Below are positions 6,661-19,438 of a DNA stretch of 64,000 bases, piece by piece; positions within the stretch are counted from its first letter, which is position 1, and each line of letters begins with the position of its first letter. A program made the position numbers and the translations under genes. Source of the DNA: SKPT01 sp040905445 (GTDB lineage: Bacteria; Planctomycetota; Phycisphaerae; Phycisphaerales; Phycisphaeraceae); NCBI GenBank assembly GCA_040905445.1, contig JBBDRN010000027.1, forward strand, positions 1-64,000. The letters are read 5' to 3'. The notes beneath the pieces are model-generated. The model did no database searches, was not told where the DNA came from, and saw only the letters and a list, made by a program, of their open reading frames with translations.

Positions 6661-8376
6661 ATGGCCGATTCCTCGGACAATCCGCGCCCCGCCGGCCCAC
6701 CCCCGAGCTTCCCCGCGCCCCTGCCGGGGCCCGATGGTCGCCGGCCCTCCGTTGCCGATCCCGACCCCGCCCCGGAGTCTGTCGACGGGGATGGCCAGGC
6801 GTCATCCACCGCGCGCCCGGACGGTGGGGGCGAAGCGGCATCCGCATTGTCGCGCCGGCGACGCGCCTTGCGCGCCCGGCGCTGGCTGGCCGGCCCGCCG
6901 CGGTCGAGCGATCGCCTGCTGGCGCTGCTCGCCCTGCTCGCGTGCCTGGCGGTGACGGCCGTGCCGCTGCTGATCCACGTGGAGGCGCCGTCGCTGGTGC
7001 TTGACGAGCCGGCGACGCTCGCGCGGTCGGTTGACACCTGGCGGGCCGAGGAGCAGCTCTGGGACGTGGACTGGCCGCCGCCGCCGCTGGTGCCGTGGTC
7101 CGACGGGGCGGCGCAGCTCGACGCCGCGCCGGGCACGACCTGGCTGCACCTGCTCGCGCTGCGCGGGCTCGACCGTGACAACGCCGACCCGGGAGAGGTC
7201 GTTCACCACGCGCGCCTCGTGTCGGTCGTGCTCGGGTTGATCGTCGTCGCGGCCGCGTTCTGGGCGGGGCTGTCGATCGGGGGTCTGCCCACGGCGGTGC
7301 TCGCCGGGCTGATCATGGCGGCGACGCCGGCGATGGTGTTCCACGCGCGGCTGGCGACGTCCGACCTGCCGGTGGTCGCCACGAGCCTGCTCGCCGTGGC
7401 CGCGGGCCTCTGGGCCCTGCGCCCGCTCAAGCCGACCGTCGCCCTGCCCCGGCAGGCGGCAGGCTGGGGGCTGAGCGGCCTGTGCCTCGGCCTCGCGACG
7501 CTCACGGGCGGCCTGCTCGCCGTGGCCAGTGTCGTCGTCCCGCTGGTGCTCATGCTCGTGCTTTGTCCGCGGCGCCTCGGCCACGCCCTGGGGCTTGTCG
7601 CCGCCGCGTTCGTCGCCGCGCTCGTCACGGTCCCCTGGGCCCTCTACGTGCATGAGCAGGAAGCCGAGGTGTGGCGCGGCTGGCTGGCGGCGCTGATGCC
7701 CGGCCACTTGCTTCAGGTCGGCCCGGCGGCGCGGCTGCTGGGCGAGCGCGCGATCTTCCTGCTGCTGTTGACGCTCCCCTGGACGCCCTGGCTGGCGGTG
7801 AGCCTCGCCCAGCCGTTCAGCACGTCCTCCGCCGGGGCGCGCGTGCGCCTGTTCATCGGGTGGGTCTGGTTCGTCGCGGTGGCGCTGCTCGTGCTGCTGG
7901 CGCCCGAGCAGGGCTCGCGCGGGCATCTGCTGCTCGTGCTGCCGGCCATGGCGGTGCTGGTCGGGCAGGTGATGCGGCAGTACGCCGAACTCTCCGCGGA
8001 GGGTCGACACGCCCGGCTGTGGCAGGCCGTGCGCTGGCCCTTTGCCACGCTGGTGCTCGCGGCGTCGATCGCCCTGCCGCTGCTCGCGCATCTGCAGGGA
8101 TACCTGATCGACGAGGGCGTGATCGGGCAGCGATGGACGGCCGCGGTGCATGGCCCCTACTGGGCGAGCACGGCCGTGGTGTTGCTCGCCGTCGCCGCGC
8201 TGGCGACGCGCTACGTGCTGCGCCAGTACCCGGGCCGGGCGACGCTGGCTTGGGCGCTGTGGGTGCTCGTGGCATTCACGACGCTGATCGGCCCCGTGGC
8301 GACCGGGCCGCGGGTGGATGGTGGGCCGGACGCGGCGGCGGTGGTCAGCAGTGCGGAGCGCGCGCTGGGGGATTGA
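6661..8376 (+). CDS. polytopic membrane protein, glycosyltransferase family 39-like
   Basis: A 571-residue protein with a disordered, Pro-rich, acidic N-terminus (about residues 1-75), a basic patch, and then roughly a dozen hydrophobic segments. The first extracytoplasmic loop contains LDEPATLARSV and GTTWLHLLALRG, similar in place to the acidic D-E motif and the PPG-type motif of lipid-linked-sugar glycosyltransferases (ArnT/PMT, GT39). It probably transfers a sugar from a polyprenyl carrier outside the inner membrane; acceptor unknown. GGAGG at 6651-6655 precedes ATG 6661 and rules out the in-frame GTG at 6655. It is followed after 20 bp by the thiE gene on the same strand, so co-transcription is likely although the functions are unrelated. 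Sequence similarity to known GT39 members cannot be measured here. Confidence 0.7.
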   Translation: MADSSDNPRPAGPPPSFPAPLPGPDGRRPSVADPDPAPESVDGDGQASSTARPDGGGEAASALSRRRRALRARRWLAGPPRSSDRLLALLALLACLAVTAVPLLIHVEAPSLVLDEPATLARSVDTWRAEEQLWDVDWPPPPLVPWSDGAAQLDAAPGTTWLHLLALRGLDRDNADPGEVVHHARLVSVVLGLIVVAAAFWAGLSIGGLPTAVLAGLIMAATPAMVFHARLATSDLPVVATSLLAVAAGLWALRPLKPTVALPRQAAGWGLSGLCLGLATLTGGLLAVASVVVPLVLMLVLCPRRLGHALGLVAAAFVAALVTVPWALYVHEQEAEVWRGWLAALMPGHLLQVGPAARLLGERAIFLLLLTLPWTPWLAVSLAQPFSTSSAGARVRLFIGWVWFVAVALLVLLAPEQGSRGHLLLVLPAMAVLVGQVMRQYAELSAEGRHARLWQAVRWPFATLVLAASIALPLLAHLQGYLIDEGVIGQRWTAAVHGPYWASTAVVLLAVAALATRYVLRQYPGRATLAWALWVLVAFTTLIGPVATGPRVDGGPDAAAVVSSAERALGD

Positions 8377-8396
8377 CCGCGAAGCGGAGATGTTGC

Positions 8397-9443
8397 ATGC
8401 CTGACGTGTTGCGCATTGTTGACGTCAACGCCAACCGGGCTCGAGAAGCGCTGCGCGTCATGGAGGAGGCGGCGCGGTTCGTGCTCGAGGACGCGGAACT
8501 CTGCGCGGCGATCAAGGGGCTGCGACATGAGCTCGCGGCGGCACTGGCGGGGGTGGTGGGGGTGGAGGTGAGCCGCGATACGCCGGGTGACGTGGGCACG
8601 GCCATCACGGGCGAGGGCGAGCGCCATCGCGCGTCCGTCGCCGACGTGGCGATCGCGGCAGGCAAGCGGCTGAGCGAGGCGCTGCGGGTGATCGAGGAGT
8701 ATGGCAAGACGCTCGGCGAGGATCATCCGCTGCCGGGCCGCGTCGAGGCGATGCGCTACCGTGGCTACGAGATCGAGCGGCGGCTGCATGCGGCGCTGGG
8801 CTCGGGCCGGCGGCAGCAGTGGCGGTTGTGCGTGCTGCTGACTGCGGCGCTTTGCCGGGATGGGGACTGGCGCAGTGTCGCGCAGGCGGCGATGGCAGGA
8901 GGGGCCGACTGCCTGCAACTGCGCGAGAAGGACCTCGATGCGGCCGAACTGCTGCGGCGGACGCGCGAACTGCTGGCGATGGCACGCGCCAGCGGTGTGA
9001 GTATCATTGTGAACGATCGGCCGGACGTGGCGCTGCTCGCCGGCGCGGACGGCGTGCATCTCGGGCAGGGCGACCTCCCTGTGCGCGAGGTGCGCCGCCT
9101 GGTGGGCAGGCGGTTGCTCATCGGCGTCAGCACGTCGCGCCTCGACGAGGCGAAACAGGCGCTGCGCGACGGCGCCGACTATTGCGGCGTCGGGCCGATG
9201 TTTGCCACGACGACGAAGCAGAAGGATGTGCTCGCGGGGCCGGCGTACTTGCGCGAGTACGTCGCGTGGGGCAGGCTGACGCACCTGGCGATCGGGGGGA
9301 TCGATGCTGAGAATGTTGCGGAGCTGGTGGAAGCAGGCGCGGCGGGGGTGGCCGTCAGCTCGGCGGTGTGCGCCAGTAGCGATCCAGGCGGCGCCTGCCG
9401 ATGGCTGCTCGCGGCGCTGAGGCCGGCCCGTGCGGAGAGATGA
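8397..9443 (+). CDS. thiE: ThiD2-ThiE fusion: thiamine phosphate synthase with N-terminal ThiD2 domain
   Basis: A 348-residue fusion. Residues about 1-130 match the ThiD2 domain (VLRIVDVNANRAREALRVME, then RLSEALRVIEEYGK), a family regarded as an alternative HMP-phosphate kinase. Residues about 140-345 are thiamine phosphate synthase, which joins HMP-pyrophosphate and thiazole phosphate: CLQLREKDLD, IIVNDRPDVALLAGADGVHL, GVSTSRLDEA, CGVGPMFATTTK and AIGGI are all present, including the phosphate and metal-binding residues. Fusion would let one protein pyrophosphorylate HMP-P and then use it. CGGAG at 8385-8389 is 7 bp before the ATG. The gene follows the GT39-like gene by 20 bp and is followed 3 bp after its stop by the ankyrin gene, whose ribosome binding site lies inside the thiE end. 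No TPP riboswitch was recognised upstream. Confidence 0.93.
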   Translation: MPDVLRIVDVNANRAREALRVMEEAARFVLEDAELCAAIKGLRHELAAALAGVVGVEVSRDTPGDVGTAITGEGERHRASVADVAIAAGKRLSEALRVIEEYGKTLGEDHPLPGRVEAMRYRGYEIERRLHAALGSGRRQQWRLCVLLTAALCRDGDWRSVAQAAMAGGADCLQLREKDLDAAELLRRTRELLAMARASGVSIIVNDRPDVALLAGADGVHLGQGDLPVREVRRLVGRRLLIGVSTSRLDEAKQALRDGADYCGVGPMFATTTKQKDVLAGPAYLREYVAWGRLTHLAIGGIDAENVAELVEAGAAGVAVSSAVCASSDPGGACRWLLAALRPARAER

Positions 9444-9446
9444 GCC

Positions 9447-11063
9447 ATGCGACAACCCGACGCGCTGAAGCGCGATGAGCCACTGCTCTGGTCGCCCGGC
9501 TGCGGCGTCGATGTCTGGGCGATGTTCTGTGCGTGCGTTGAAGGCGACGTTGCGGCCATCAACCGCCTGCTGGACAAGGATCCTGCGCTGGTGCGCTGTC
9601 ACTACGCCTATCGCACGCCGATCTATTTCAGCGTGCGCGAGAACCGGCTCGCGGTGACGGAGCTGCTGCTGGAGCGCGGCGCCGACCCGCTCAGCCTGGC
9701 CGTGAACGACAGCCTGGTGCAGATCGCGCGGGATCGTGGCTATGACGAGATGCTGGCGCTGCTCGAGCGCAGCCTGAGGCGCCTACATGGGTCGTCGTCG
9801 CGTGGTGAGCCGATCGCCGCGGCCATCCGCGCGCGCGACCTGCCGCGCGTGCGGGCGATGCTTGACGACGTGCCCGAGCTGCTGGCGGTGGGCGATGCGC
9901 GGGGCAATGCGCCGATTCACTGGGCAGTGATGACGCGGCAGATCGAGCTGATCGACGAGCTGTTGGCGCGGGGTGCGGACGTCAACGCGCGTCGCTTTGA
10001 CGGAGCGCGTCCGGTGCAGTTGACCAACGGGGACTACCACTACCGCGGGTGGCGCGACGTGCCGCGCGACGTGACGGTCACGCCGGCCGACGTGGTGGCG
10101 CATCTGCGCCAGCGCGGGGCCGACGTGGATATCTGCACCGCCGCGCACGCGGGTGACTTTGAGCGGGTCAAGGCGCTGCTGGAGCAGGATCCGGGTCTGG
10201 CGAACCGGCCGAGCGAGTATGTCACCTACTACGTCGGGTCGGGCACGCCGCTGCGCAACGCGGCGGCCACGGGTGATCTGCGCGTAGTTGAGCTGCTGCT
10301 TGAGCATGGGGCCGACCCCAATCTGCCGGAGGAGGGCATTGCGCCGCGCGGCCATGCGCTTTACGCCGCTGCCGCGGCCGGCCACCTCGAGGTTGCGCGG
10401 CTGCTGCTCGACCGCGGCGCGTATCCGAATCCGCCGGTGGAAAGCTCCGCTGACGCGCTGACGCGGGCGATCGATCGCGGCGACGAGGCGATGGTCGAGC
10501 TGCTCTGCTCTTATGGGGCGGCGCGCAGCGTCGAGATCCTGGCCCACTACGGGGACGTGCGCACCGCTGCGGCCGTCTTTGATGCCAACCCCGCGCTGGC
10601 CGACGATCCGGAGGGGTTGGCCAGCGCAGCGGGACAGGGCCACGCGTCGTTCGTGAGGCTGATGCTGCGCCACCAGCCAAACCTGGCCAGGCGCACGGCC
10701 GTCGTGGCCGCAACGCGCGACCTGACGGAGCTGCTCCTTGCACACGGGATGAACCTCAATCAGCCCGACTGGCTTGGCATCACGCTGCTGCACGAGCTGG
10801 CGCGCCGAGGTGACCGCGAGCGGGCCGAGGTCCTGCTCGATCATGGCGCCGACGTGCATGTGCGCGACGAGGAGATCTGCTCGACGCCACTGGGCTGGGC
10901 CGCGAAGTTCGGCCAGCTCGAGATGGCGCGACTGCTGCTGGACCGTGGGGCGCGATCGCAGCTGCCCGAGGATCCGTCCTGGGCGACGCCATTGGCCTGG
11001 GCAAGCCGGCGGGGACATGCGCAGGTGGCTGAACTGCTGCGCGGTCGCGGCGCCACGGCCTGA
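9447..11063 (+). CDS. ankyrin repeat protein
   Basis: A 538-residue soluble protein made almost entirely of ankyrin repeats; I can see at least ten, with the pattern G-x-TPL-x-A-A-x-x-G-H and hLLxxGAD (for example LLLERGADPLSLA, LLARGADVNARRF, LLLEHGADPNLPE, LLLDRGAYPNPPV, VLLDHGADVHVRD). Ankyrin stacks bind partner proteins; no catalytic domain, signal peptide or membrane segment is visible, so it is probably a cytoplasmic scaffold. The repeat set starts about 25 residues from the N-terminus and runs to the end. ATG 9447 is 3 bp after the thiE stop, and GGAGAG at 9434-9439, inside thiE, serves as its ribosome binding site. Partner unknown. It converges on lpdA with a 76-bp gap without a clear terminator. 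Confidence 0.9.
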   Translation: MRQPDALKRDEPLLWSPGCGVDVWAMFCACVEGDVAAINRLLDKDPALVRCHYAYRTPIYFSVRENRLAVTELLLERGADPLSLAVNDSLVQIARDRGYDEMLALLERSLRRLHGSSSRGEPIAAAIRARDLPRVRAMLDDVPELLAVGDARGNAPIHWAVMTRQIELIDELLARGADVNARRFDGARPVQLTNGDYHYRGWRDVPRDVTVTPADVVAHLRQRGADVDICTAAHAGDFERVKALLEQDPGLANRPSEYVTYYVGSGTPLRNAAATGDLRVVELLLEHGADPNLPEEGIAPRGHALYAAAAAGHLEVARLLLDRGAYPNPPVESSADALTRAIDRGDEAMVELLCSYGAARSVEILAHYGDVRTAAAVFDANPALADDPEGLASAAGQGHASFVRLMLRHQPNLARRTAVVAATRDLTELLLAHGMNLNQPDWLGITLLHELARRGDRERAEVLLDHGADVHVRDEEICSTPLGWAAKFGQLEMARLLLDRGARSQLPEDPSWATPLAWASRRGHAQVAELLRGRGATA

Positions 11064-11139
11064 CGCGGACGCCGCACGCTTGGCACACAGCAGCCTGAGG
11101 CGCGCTCTGCGGCAGGAGGTCACACGTTTCGCAACGGGT

Positions 11140-12528
<1,389 letters not shown>

Positions 12529-12592
12529 GATGTTGACAGGATACACGGCGGTCGGCCGGCGCGGCGGCGGATGATCAGAATTTCATGACCAG

Positions 12593-12943
12593 TCATCGGC
12601 CGTCGCGACGATCAGGCTCCTCTACAGTACGAATGGCATTGGCGCGCAGATAGACGCGCCGGCCATCAGTGACGGTTCCCGCGAGCCAGGGGATGTCATA
12701 CCAAGGCGGGCCGAGTTCGCCGTCATGGATGCCCTCGACGGTAAAGCCCGAGATTTTCCGGCCGTCGCTCATTTGAAGGTTATACGTTCGACCCGCGACG
12801 AGAGGTGGATCGACCTGCGGCCAGACCCGGTGACGATGCCGCTGCTGGCGGCCTTTGTCGCGCCTGGAAACAAAGAAGGCGTAAACAACGAAGAGAAAAA
12901 TCGCACTGATGAGGATGAACCAAGCCCAAACATCCGGTCCCAT
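12593..12943 (-). CDS. small single-pass membrane protein, unknown function
   Basis: A 116-residue protein not matched to a family. Residues about 6-25 (WAWFILISAIFLFVVYAFFV) form one transmembrane helix near the N-terminus, followed by a basic stretch (SRRDKGRQQRHRHR), which predicts a cytoplasmic C-terminal domain. That domain (about 45-116) has alternating hydrophobic residues such as YNLQMSDGRKISGFTVEGI and GRRVYLRANAIRTVEE, suggesting a small beta-barrel resembling an SH3 or Sm-like fold; this is inference. GGAGAGGAGG sits 5 bp before the ATG, the strongest ribosome binding site in the cluster. It lies between the dioxygenase gene and lpdA. Confidence 0.75.
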   Translation of the reverse strand: MGPDVWAWFILISAIFLFVVYAFFVSRRDKGRQQRHRHRVWPQVDPPLVAGRTYNLQMSDGRKISGFTVEGIHDGELGPPWYDIPWLAGTVTDGRRVYLRANAIRTVEEPDRRDGR

Positions 12944-13017
12944 GGTCGCCTCCTCTCCCGAGTTCGGATGCCCGCGTGCCCCAGCGGCGGCGGGGTGGCC
13001 GCGTCACGTGTCCCGCA

Positions 13018-13905
13018 TCACTTTTCGTAGGCCCCGGCTTCGAGCGTGCGCCCGGGGCGCATGCGCGGGGGGACGGGCATGACGATGCGGCGGCGCTCGG
13101 GGGTGAGACGGGCCATCAGCTCTTCGCTGGGCAGGTAGTTGTAGCGCGAGGCGAGCAGGTGCGGGGCGTAGCGATAGATGAGCACGCGTCGTTCGCCGGG
13201 GTTGGTGCGCTCGATGGAGCCGTGGCAGGTGCCGTCGGCGAACATGATGACGTCGCCGGCGTTCATGTGGACTTCGCGCATGGCCAGCGCGTTGCCGCCG
13301 TGCTTGTGGAAGACGCCTTCCTGGTGCATGAACGGGTGTTTTTCGTGGCTTTTGTGGCTGCCGGGGATGATGGTCGTGCAGCCGTCGCCCGGGCCGACGT
13401 CGGTCAGCGCCATGAGGACGTTGATCTGCCCCACGGCCCACTGGCCGGTGTGCCAGCGGAAGAGGCCGGTGAAGCGGCGGTTGTGCCCGCCGCTGTGGAT
13501 GCCGATGTATCCGCCGCGTCGCCGGACGTTGAGGAAGCACTCGTCGATGCGCAGCAGGTGGTCGTCGACTTCGATGTAGCGCCGGACGCGGTCGATCCAG
13601 GCGGGGTGGTCGATGAGCTGCTCGAAGACGGGGCCGCCTTCGAGGATGTTCTGGAAGTTGATGCCGTCCTGCGAGCCGTAGGTGTGGATCTCGACGTCGC
13701 CGAGCCACTGGCCGGGTTCGAGCTTGCCGGTGTCGTGGGTGTCGACGTAGGCGTTGACCGCGGCGAGCTGCTCGGCGGTGAGCGCGTTTTTGATGATGTG
13801 GTAGCCGTTGAGGTCGAAGAGGTAGTCGACCTCCTGCTCGGAGAGCTCGGCGTTGGGCGCGGTGATGGGTGGGGCGGAGGTGGCGGGACTCTGGGTCTGG
13901 GGCAT
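13018..13905 (-). CDS. phytanoyl-CoA dioxygenase (PhyH) family protein
   Basis: A 295-residue member of the Fe(II)/2-oxoglutarate dioxygenases. After a Pro/Ala-rich start, residues about 25-50 (LSEQEVDYLFDLNGYHIIKNALT) match the N-terminal helix and strand of PhyH proteins. The jelly-roll core holds GGHNRRFTGLFRWHTGQWAV, then VGPGDGCTTIIPGSHKSHEK and ADGTCHGSIERTNPGERRVLIYRY, where a distal His and the Arg that binds 2-oxoglutarate are expected. It probably hydroxylates a small organic substrate in the cytoplasm, using 2-oxoglutarate. It lies 75 bp downstream of sucB, inside the 2-oxoglutarate dehydrogenase gene cluster; a metabolic link is possible but unproven. CGGAG 10 bp upstream supports the ATG ending at 13905 rather than the longer frame from 13941. 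Confidence 0.85.
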   Translation of the reverse strand: MPQTQSPATSAPPITAPNAELSEQEVDYLFDLNGYHIIKNALTAEQLAAVNAYVDTHDTGKLEPGQWLGDVEIHTYGSQDGINFQNILEGGPVFEQLIDHPAWIDRVRRYIEVDDHLLRIDECFLNVRRRGGYIGIHSGGHNRRFTGLFRWHTGQWAVGQINVLMALTDVGPGDGCTTIIPGSHKSHEKHPFMHQEGVFHKHGGNALAMREVHMNAGDVIMFADGTCHGSIERTNPGERRVLIYRYAPHLLASRYNYLPSEELMARLTPERRRIVMPVPPRMRPGRTLEAGAYEK

Positions 13906-13980
13906 CGATCGATGGCTCCGTTGGATGTCGGGGCCCCGCATCGCCCGGAAGGCGACGGTTACGGCGGCGCCCGCTCGGTG

Positions 13981-15270
13981 TCAGACCTCCACGAGCATGC
14001 GGGCCGGGTCCTCGACCGCCTCCTTGAGCCGGCGAAGAAACGACACTGCCTCCCGGCCGTCGATGACGCGGTGGTCGTACGTCAGGGCGACATACATCAT
14101 CGGGCGGATTCTGACCTCGCCGTCGATGGCCACCGGGCGCTGCTGGATCGTGTGCATGCCCAGCACGCCGGACTGCGGCGGGTTGAGGATCGGCGTGGAC
14201 ATGAGTGAGCCGAACACCCCGCCGTTGGTGATCGTGAACGTGCCGCCCTGGAGCTCCTCGATCTGGAGCTTGTTATCGCGGGCGCGCTTGGCGAAGTCGT
14301 TGATGGCCTGCTCGATCTCGGCGAAGCTCTTGCGCTCGGCGCTCTTGAGCACGGGGACCACGAGCCCGCGCTCCGTGCTCACCGCGATGCCGATGTCGTG
14401 GTAGTTCTTGTAGACGATGTCCTGGCCGCGGATCTCGGCGTTGACGGCGGGGAACTGCTTGAGCGCGTCGATCGCCGCCTTGACGAAGAAGGACATGAAC
14501 CCGAGGCGGAAGCCGTAGCGCTTCTCGAACGTCTCGCGGTAGCGGGTGCGCAGGTCCATCACCACCTGCATGTCCACCTCGTTGAAGGTGGTGAGCATCG
14601 CCGCGTTCTGCTGCGCCTCGACGAGGCGCTGGGCGATCCGGCGGCGCAGCGGGCTCATCGGCACCGCCTCCTCCTCGCGCCCGGGCGCGGGGGCGGCGAT
14701 GGGTGCGGCCTCCTCGGCTTCCTCCGCGCCGCCCGGCGGCGGGGCGGTCGGCGCGCTTGCCGGGCTCGCCGCTGCGGGCTTCGCGCCGCCTTCCTGGATG
14801 TGGCGCAATACGTCCTGCTTGAGCAGGCGCCCGCCCGGCCCCGTCGCCTGGACCTGCCCGGGCGTGAGCCCATGCTCGTCGAGCAGACGCTGGGCGGCGG
14901 GCATGACGCGCGGCTGCTCCGGCTCGGGCTTGGGCGCGGTCGCGGTGACCGCCCCGCGCTTCGTCTGGCCCTGCTTCGCCTCCGTCGGCTGCGTCTCGGT
15001 CTGCTTCGCCTTGGCCGGGGCGCCCGCCTGCCCGTTCTCGTCGAGGTAGCCGATCACCTCGCCCACCCTGGCCTGCTCGCCCTGCTTCTTGAGCTGCTGG
15101 CTGAGCACCCCCGCCTCCGGGGCGGGCAGCTCGACCGTGACCTTGTCCGTCTCGATCTCGACGAGGGGCTCGTCCTGCTGGACCGACTCACCCGCCGCCT
15201 TGAGCCAGCGCCCGATCTCGACCTCCGTGATCGACTCGCCGACCTGCGGCACCTTCAGTTCCAGCCCCAT
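13981..15270 (-). CDS. sucB: dihydrolipoyllysine succinyltransferase (E2 of 2-oxoglutarate dehydrogenase)
   Basis: A 429-residue E2 subunit. Residues 1-77 are the lipoyl domain, with the lipoylated lysine at 43 in EIETDKVTVE. An Ala/Pro/Gln-rich linker follows, then the E1/E3-binding domain (RVMPAAQRLLDEHGLTPGQV), a second flexible linker, and the catalytic acyltransferase domain with DHRVIDGREAVSFL near the C-terminus (His and Asp of the HxxxDG site). It transfers the succinyl group made by SucA to CoA. GGGAG 9 bp upstream supports the ATG ending at 15270. The gene follows sucA after 175 bp that contains dispersed repeat sequence rather than a gene. Length and domain order are normal for SucB. 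Confidence 0.95.
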   Translation of the reverse strand: MGLELKVPQVGESITEVEIGRWLKAAGESVQQDEPLVEIETDKVTVELPAPEAGVLSQQLKKQGEQARVGEVIGYLDENGQAGAPAKAKQTETQPTEAKQGQTKRGAVTATAPKPEPEQPRVMPAAQRLLDEHGLTPGQVQATGPGGRLLKQDVLRHIQEGGAKPAAASPASAPTAPPPGGAEEAEEAAPIAAPAPGREEEAVPMSPLRRRIAQRLVEAQQNAAMLTTFNEVDMQVVMDLRTRYRETFEKRYGFRLGFMSFFVKAAIDALKQFPAVNAEIRGQDIVYKNYHDIGIAVSTERGLVVPVLKSAERKSFAEIEQAINDFAKRARDNKLQIEELQGGTFTITNGGVFGSLMSTPILNPPQSGVLGMHTIQQRPVAIDGEVRIRPMMYVALTYDHRVIDGREAVSFLRRLKEAVEDPARMLVEV

Positions 15271-15306
15271 CGTCCGGTTCTCCCTACTGTTCATTCGGCG
15301 AATTCA

Positions 15307-15441
15307 ACCACAGAGACACGGAGGCACAGGGGGGAGAGCAGGTAACGGGGAGGCCCATGGATTCAATCCGTGGACGTTCGCGCCGGTGGCTCGTTCGCTC
15401 GCTTCCGCTCTCTTTTCTCCGTGTCCTTGTGCCTCGGTGGT
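15307..15441. repeat. imperfect inverted repeat of the ACCACAGAGRCACGGAG type, between sucA and sucB
   Basis: The left arm (15307-15330) and right arm (15417-15441) are imperfect reverse complements built on an eight-base period. The right arm starts 4 bp after the sucA stop. Between them, 15353-15374 contains a degenerate copy of the GGATTGCAATCC palindrome. The element separates two operon genes without an evident terminator. Confidence 0.65.
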
Positions 15442-15445
15442 TTTT

Positions 15446-18289
<2,844 letters not shown>

Positions 18290-18419
18290 TTGCTCCGACG
18301 GCCAGAGGGGAACCGGATCTCCAACACGCGCGCCACCCTTACCTTAACACATCGGGCAGGCCCCCACGGCTTCTTAAGCCCTTCTGCCACCCCCTCGCGA
18401 TGCCGCAGGCGGCCCCAAC

Positions 18420-18447
18420 GCTTTATCGTAGGCCCTCTCAGGGTCAA
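18420..18447 (-). promoter_or_regulatory. possible sucA promoter
   Basis: On the minus strand TTGACC (complement of 18442-18447) and TAAAGC (complement of 18420-18425) are 16 bp apart, in the intergenic region between sucA and the divergent kinase-like gene. The -10 is poor, so this is tentative. Confidence 0.3.
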
Positions 18448-18490
18448 ATCGACCCCTGGCCGGGGATCTTCTTGCCGTCACTGGGACGCG

Positions 18491-19411
18491 GTGATACAAG
18501 AGCAAGGTTCGCCCCCAGCTCCGGCCGGGCGACCCCCGCCCCTGCCCACGGGAGCCCCCGGCTTGCCCGGCCCGCCGCCTCGCCACCCCCAGCTTGTCCG
18601 CTACGTCAGCGCCGGCTGGCGCGGCCGCGCCGACCCGGACTGGACCCAGCGTCTCGCCGGGCTCGACCCGATCGCCTGGGTCGAGCGCTGTGGCGGCGAG
18701 CCGATGAACGCCCGCCCCGTCATCCGCACCTACCGCGTCGTCGCCGGCGATGAGGCCGTCTACGTCAAGCACTGGGCGGGTCCGAGCGACGTCTCCAGGC
18801 GGGGCCGGGCCTGGTTCGACGTCCTGCGATGGCAGCTCCAGCACCGCGCCCGGCGGATCGCGTCCACCACGGAGCGCCTACGGGCGCTCGGCTTCCACAT
18901 GCCCCGGACGCTGCTGGCGGCCCGGCGGCGGCGCGGCTGGCGCGTCGAGCAGCTTCTCGTCACCGCCGAGCTCGCCGGGCGCAATTGCAACAACATCCTC
19001 CGCTTCGCCAGCCCCGCCGAGGCCCGCCGTGTCATCCGCGCCGCCGCCACCGCCGTCGCAGCGCTGCACAACGCCGGGTTCGTCCACGGTGAGCCGCACC
19101 TGGCCAATCTCGTGCGGCTTGCCGATGGCGGAATCGGGTTCCTGGATAACGACCGCACGCGCCGGCGGCCGCTGCTCGCCGAGGTGGCCCGCCGACGCAA
19201 CGTCCGCACCATGCTCCGCAACGTCTACCGCACGCGCGGCCGGCGCGCCGCGATGCGCGGCCTGGTGGCGTACGCGAGCGCGCGCGGCCTGGGGCGCGGG
19301 CGTCGCCGGCGGATGTGGCGCCGCCTCGCGCCGCGCCTCGTCGTCGAGGTCCGCCTCGCCCGCCTCCGCGCCGTTCGGCACCGCCCGCGCCGCGGCCGCC
19401 ATCGCCGTTAA
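18491..19411 (+). CDS. lipopolysaccharide kinase (WaaP/Kdo kinase)-like protein
   Basis: About 306 residues from GTG 18491; the frame is open further upstream but overlaps the sucA start, and no ATG is available before the domain. The protein is very Arg-rich. The kinase-like core has VYVKHWAGPS (the ATP-binding lysine, near 100), then AALHNAGFVHGEPHLANLV, corresponding to the catalytic HGD-L-HxxN loop of small-molecule and LPS kinases, and GFLDNDRTRR in place of the DFG region. The expected catalytic Asp is Glu201, which may lower or abolish activity. WaaP-like kinases phosphorylate sugars of the envelope glycan, fitting the glycosyltransferase genes that follow. The Arg-rich C-terminus may hold the protein at the inner membrane. 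Start uncertain. Confidence 0.6.
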   Translation: MIQEQGSPPAPAGRPPPLPTGAPGLPGPPPRHPQLVRYVSAGWRGRADPDWTQRLAGLDPIAWVERCGGEPMNARPVIRTYRVVAGDEAVYVKHWAGPSDVSRRGRAWFDVLRWQLQHRARRIASTTERLRALGFHMPRTLLAARRRRGWRVEQLLVTAELAGRNCNNILRFASPAEARRVIRAAATAVAALHNAGFVHGEPHLANLVRLADGGIGFLDNDRTRRRPLLAEVARRRNVRTMLRNVYRTRGRRAAMRGLVAYASARGLGRGRRRRMWRRLAPRLVVEVRLARLRAVRHRPRRGRHRR

Positions 19412-19438
19412 CATGAGCGTTTCCGCACGCCCACAACC

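Noticed and set aside
6461..7181. Overlapping open frames upstream of and antisense to the GT39-like gene
   Set aside because: They overlap the ribB start and the disordered N-terminus of the real gene and have no domain features.
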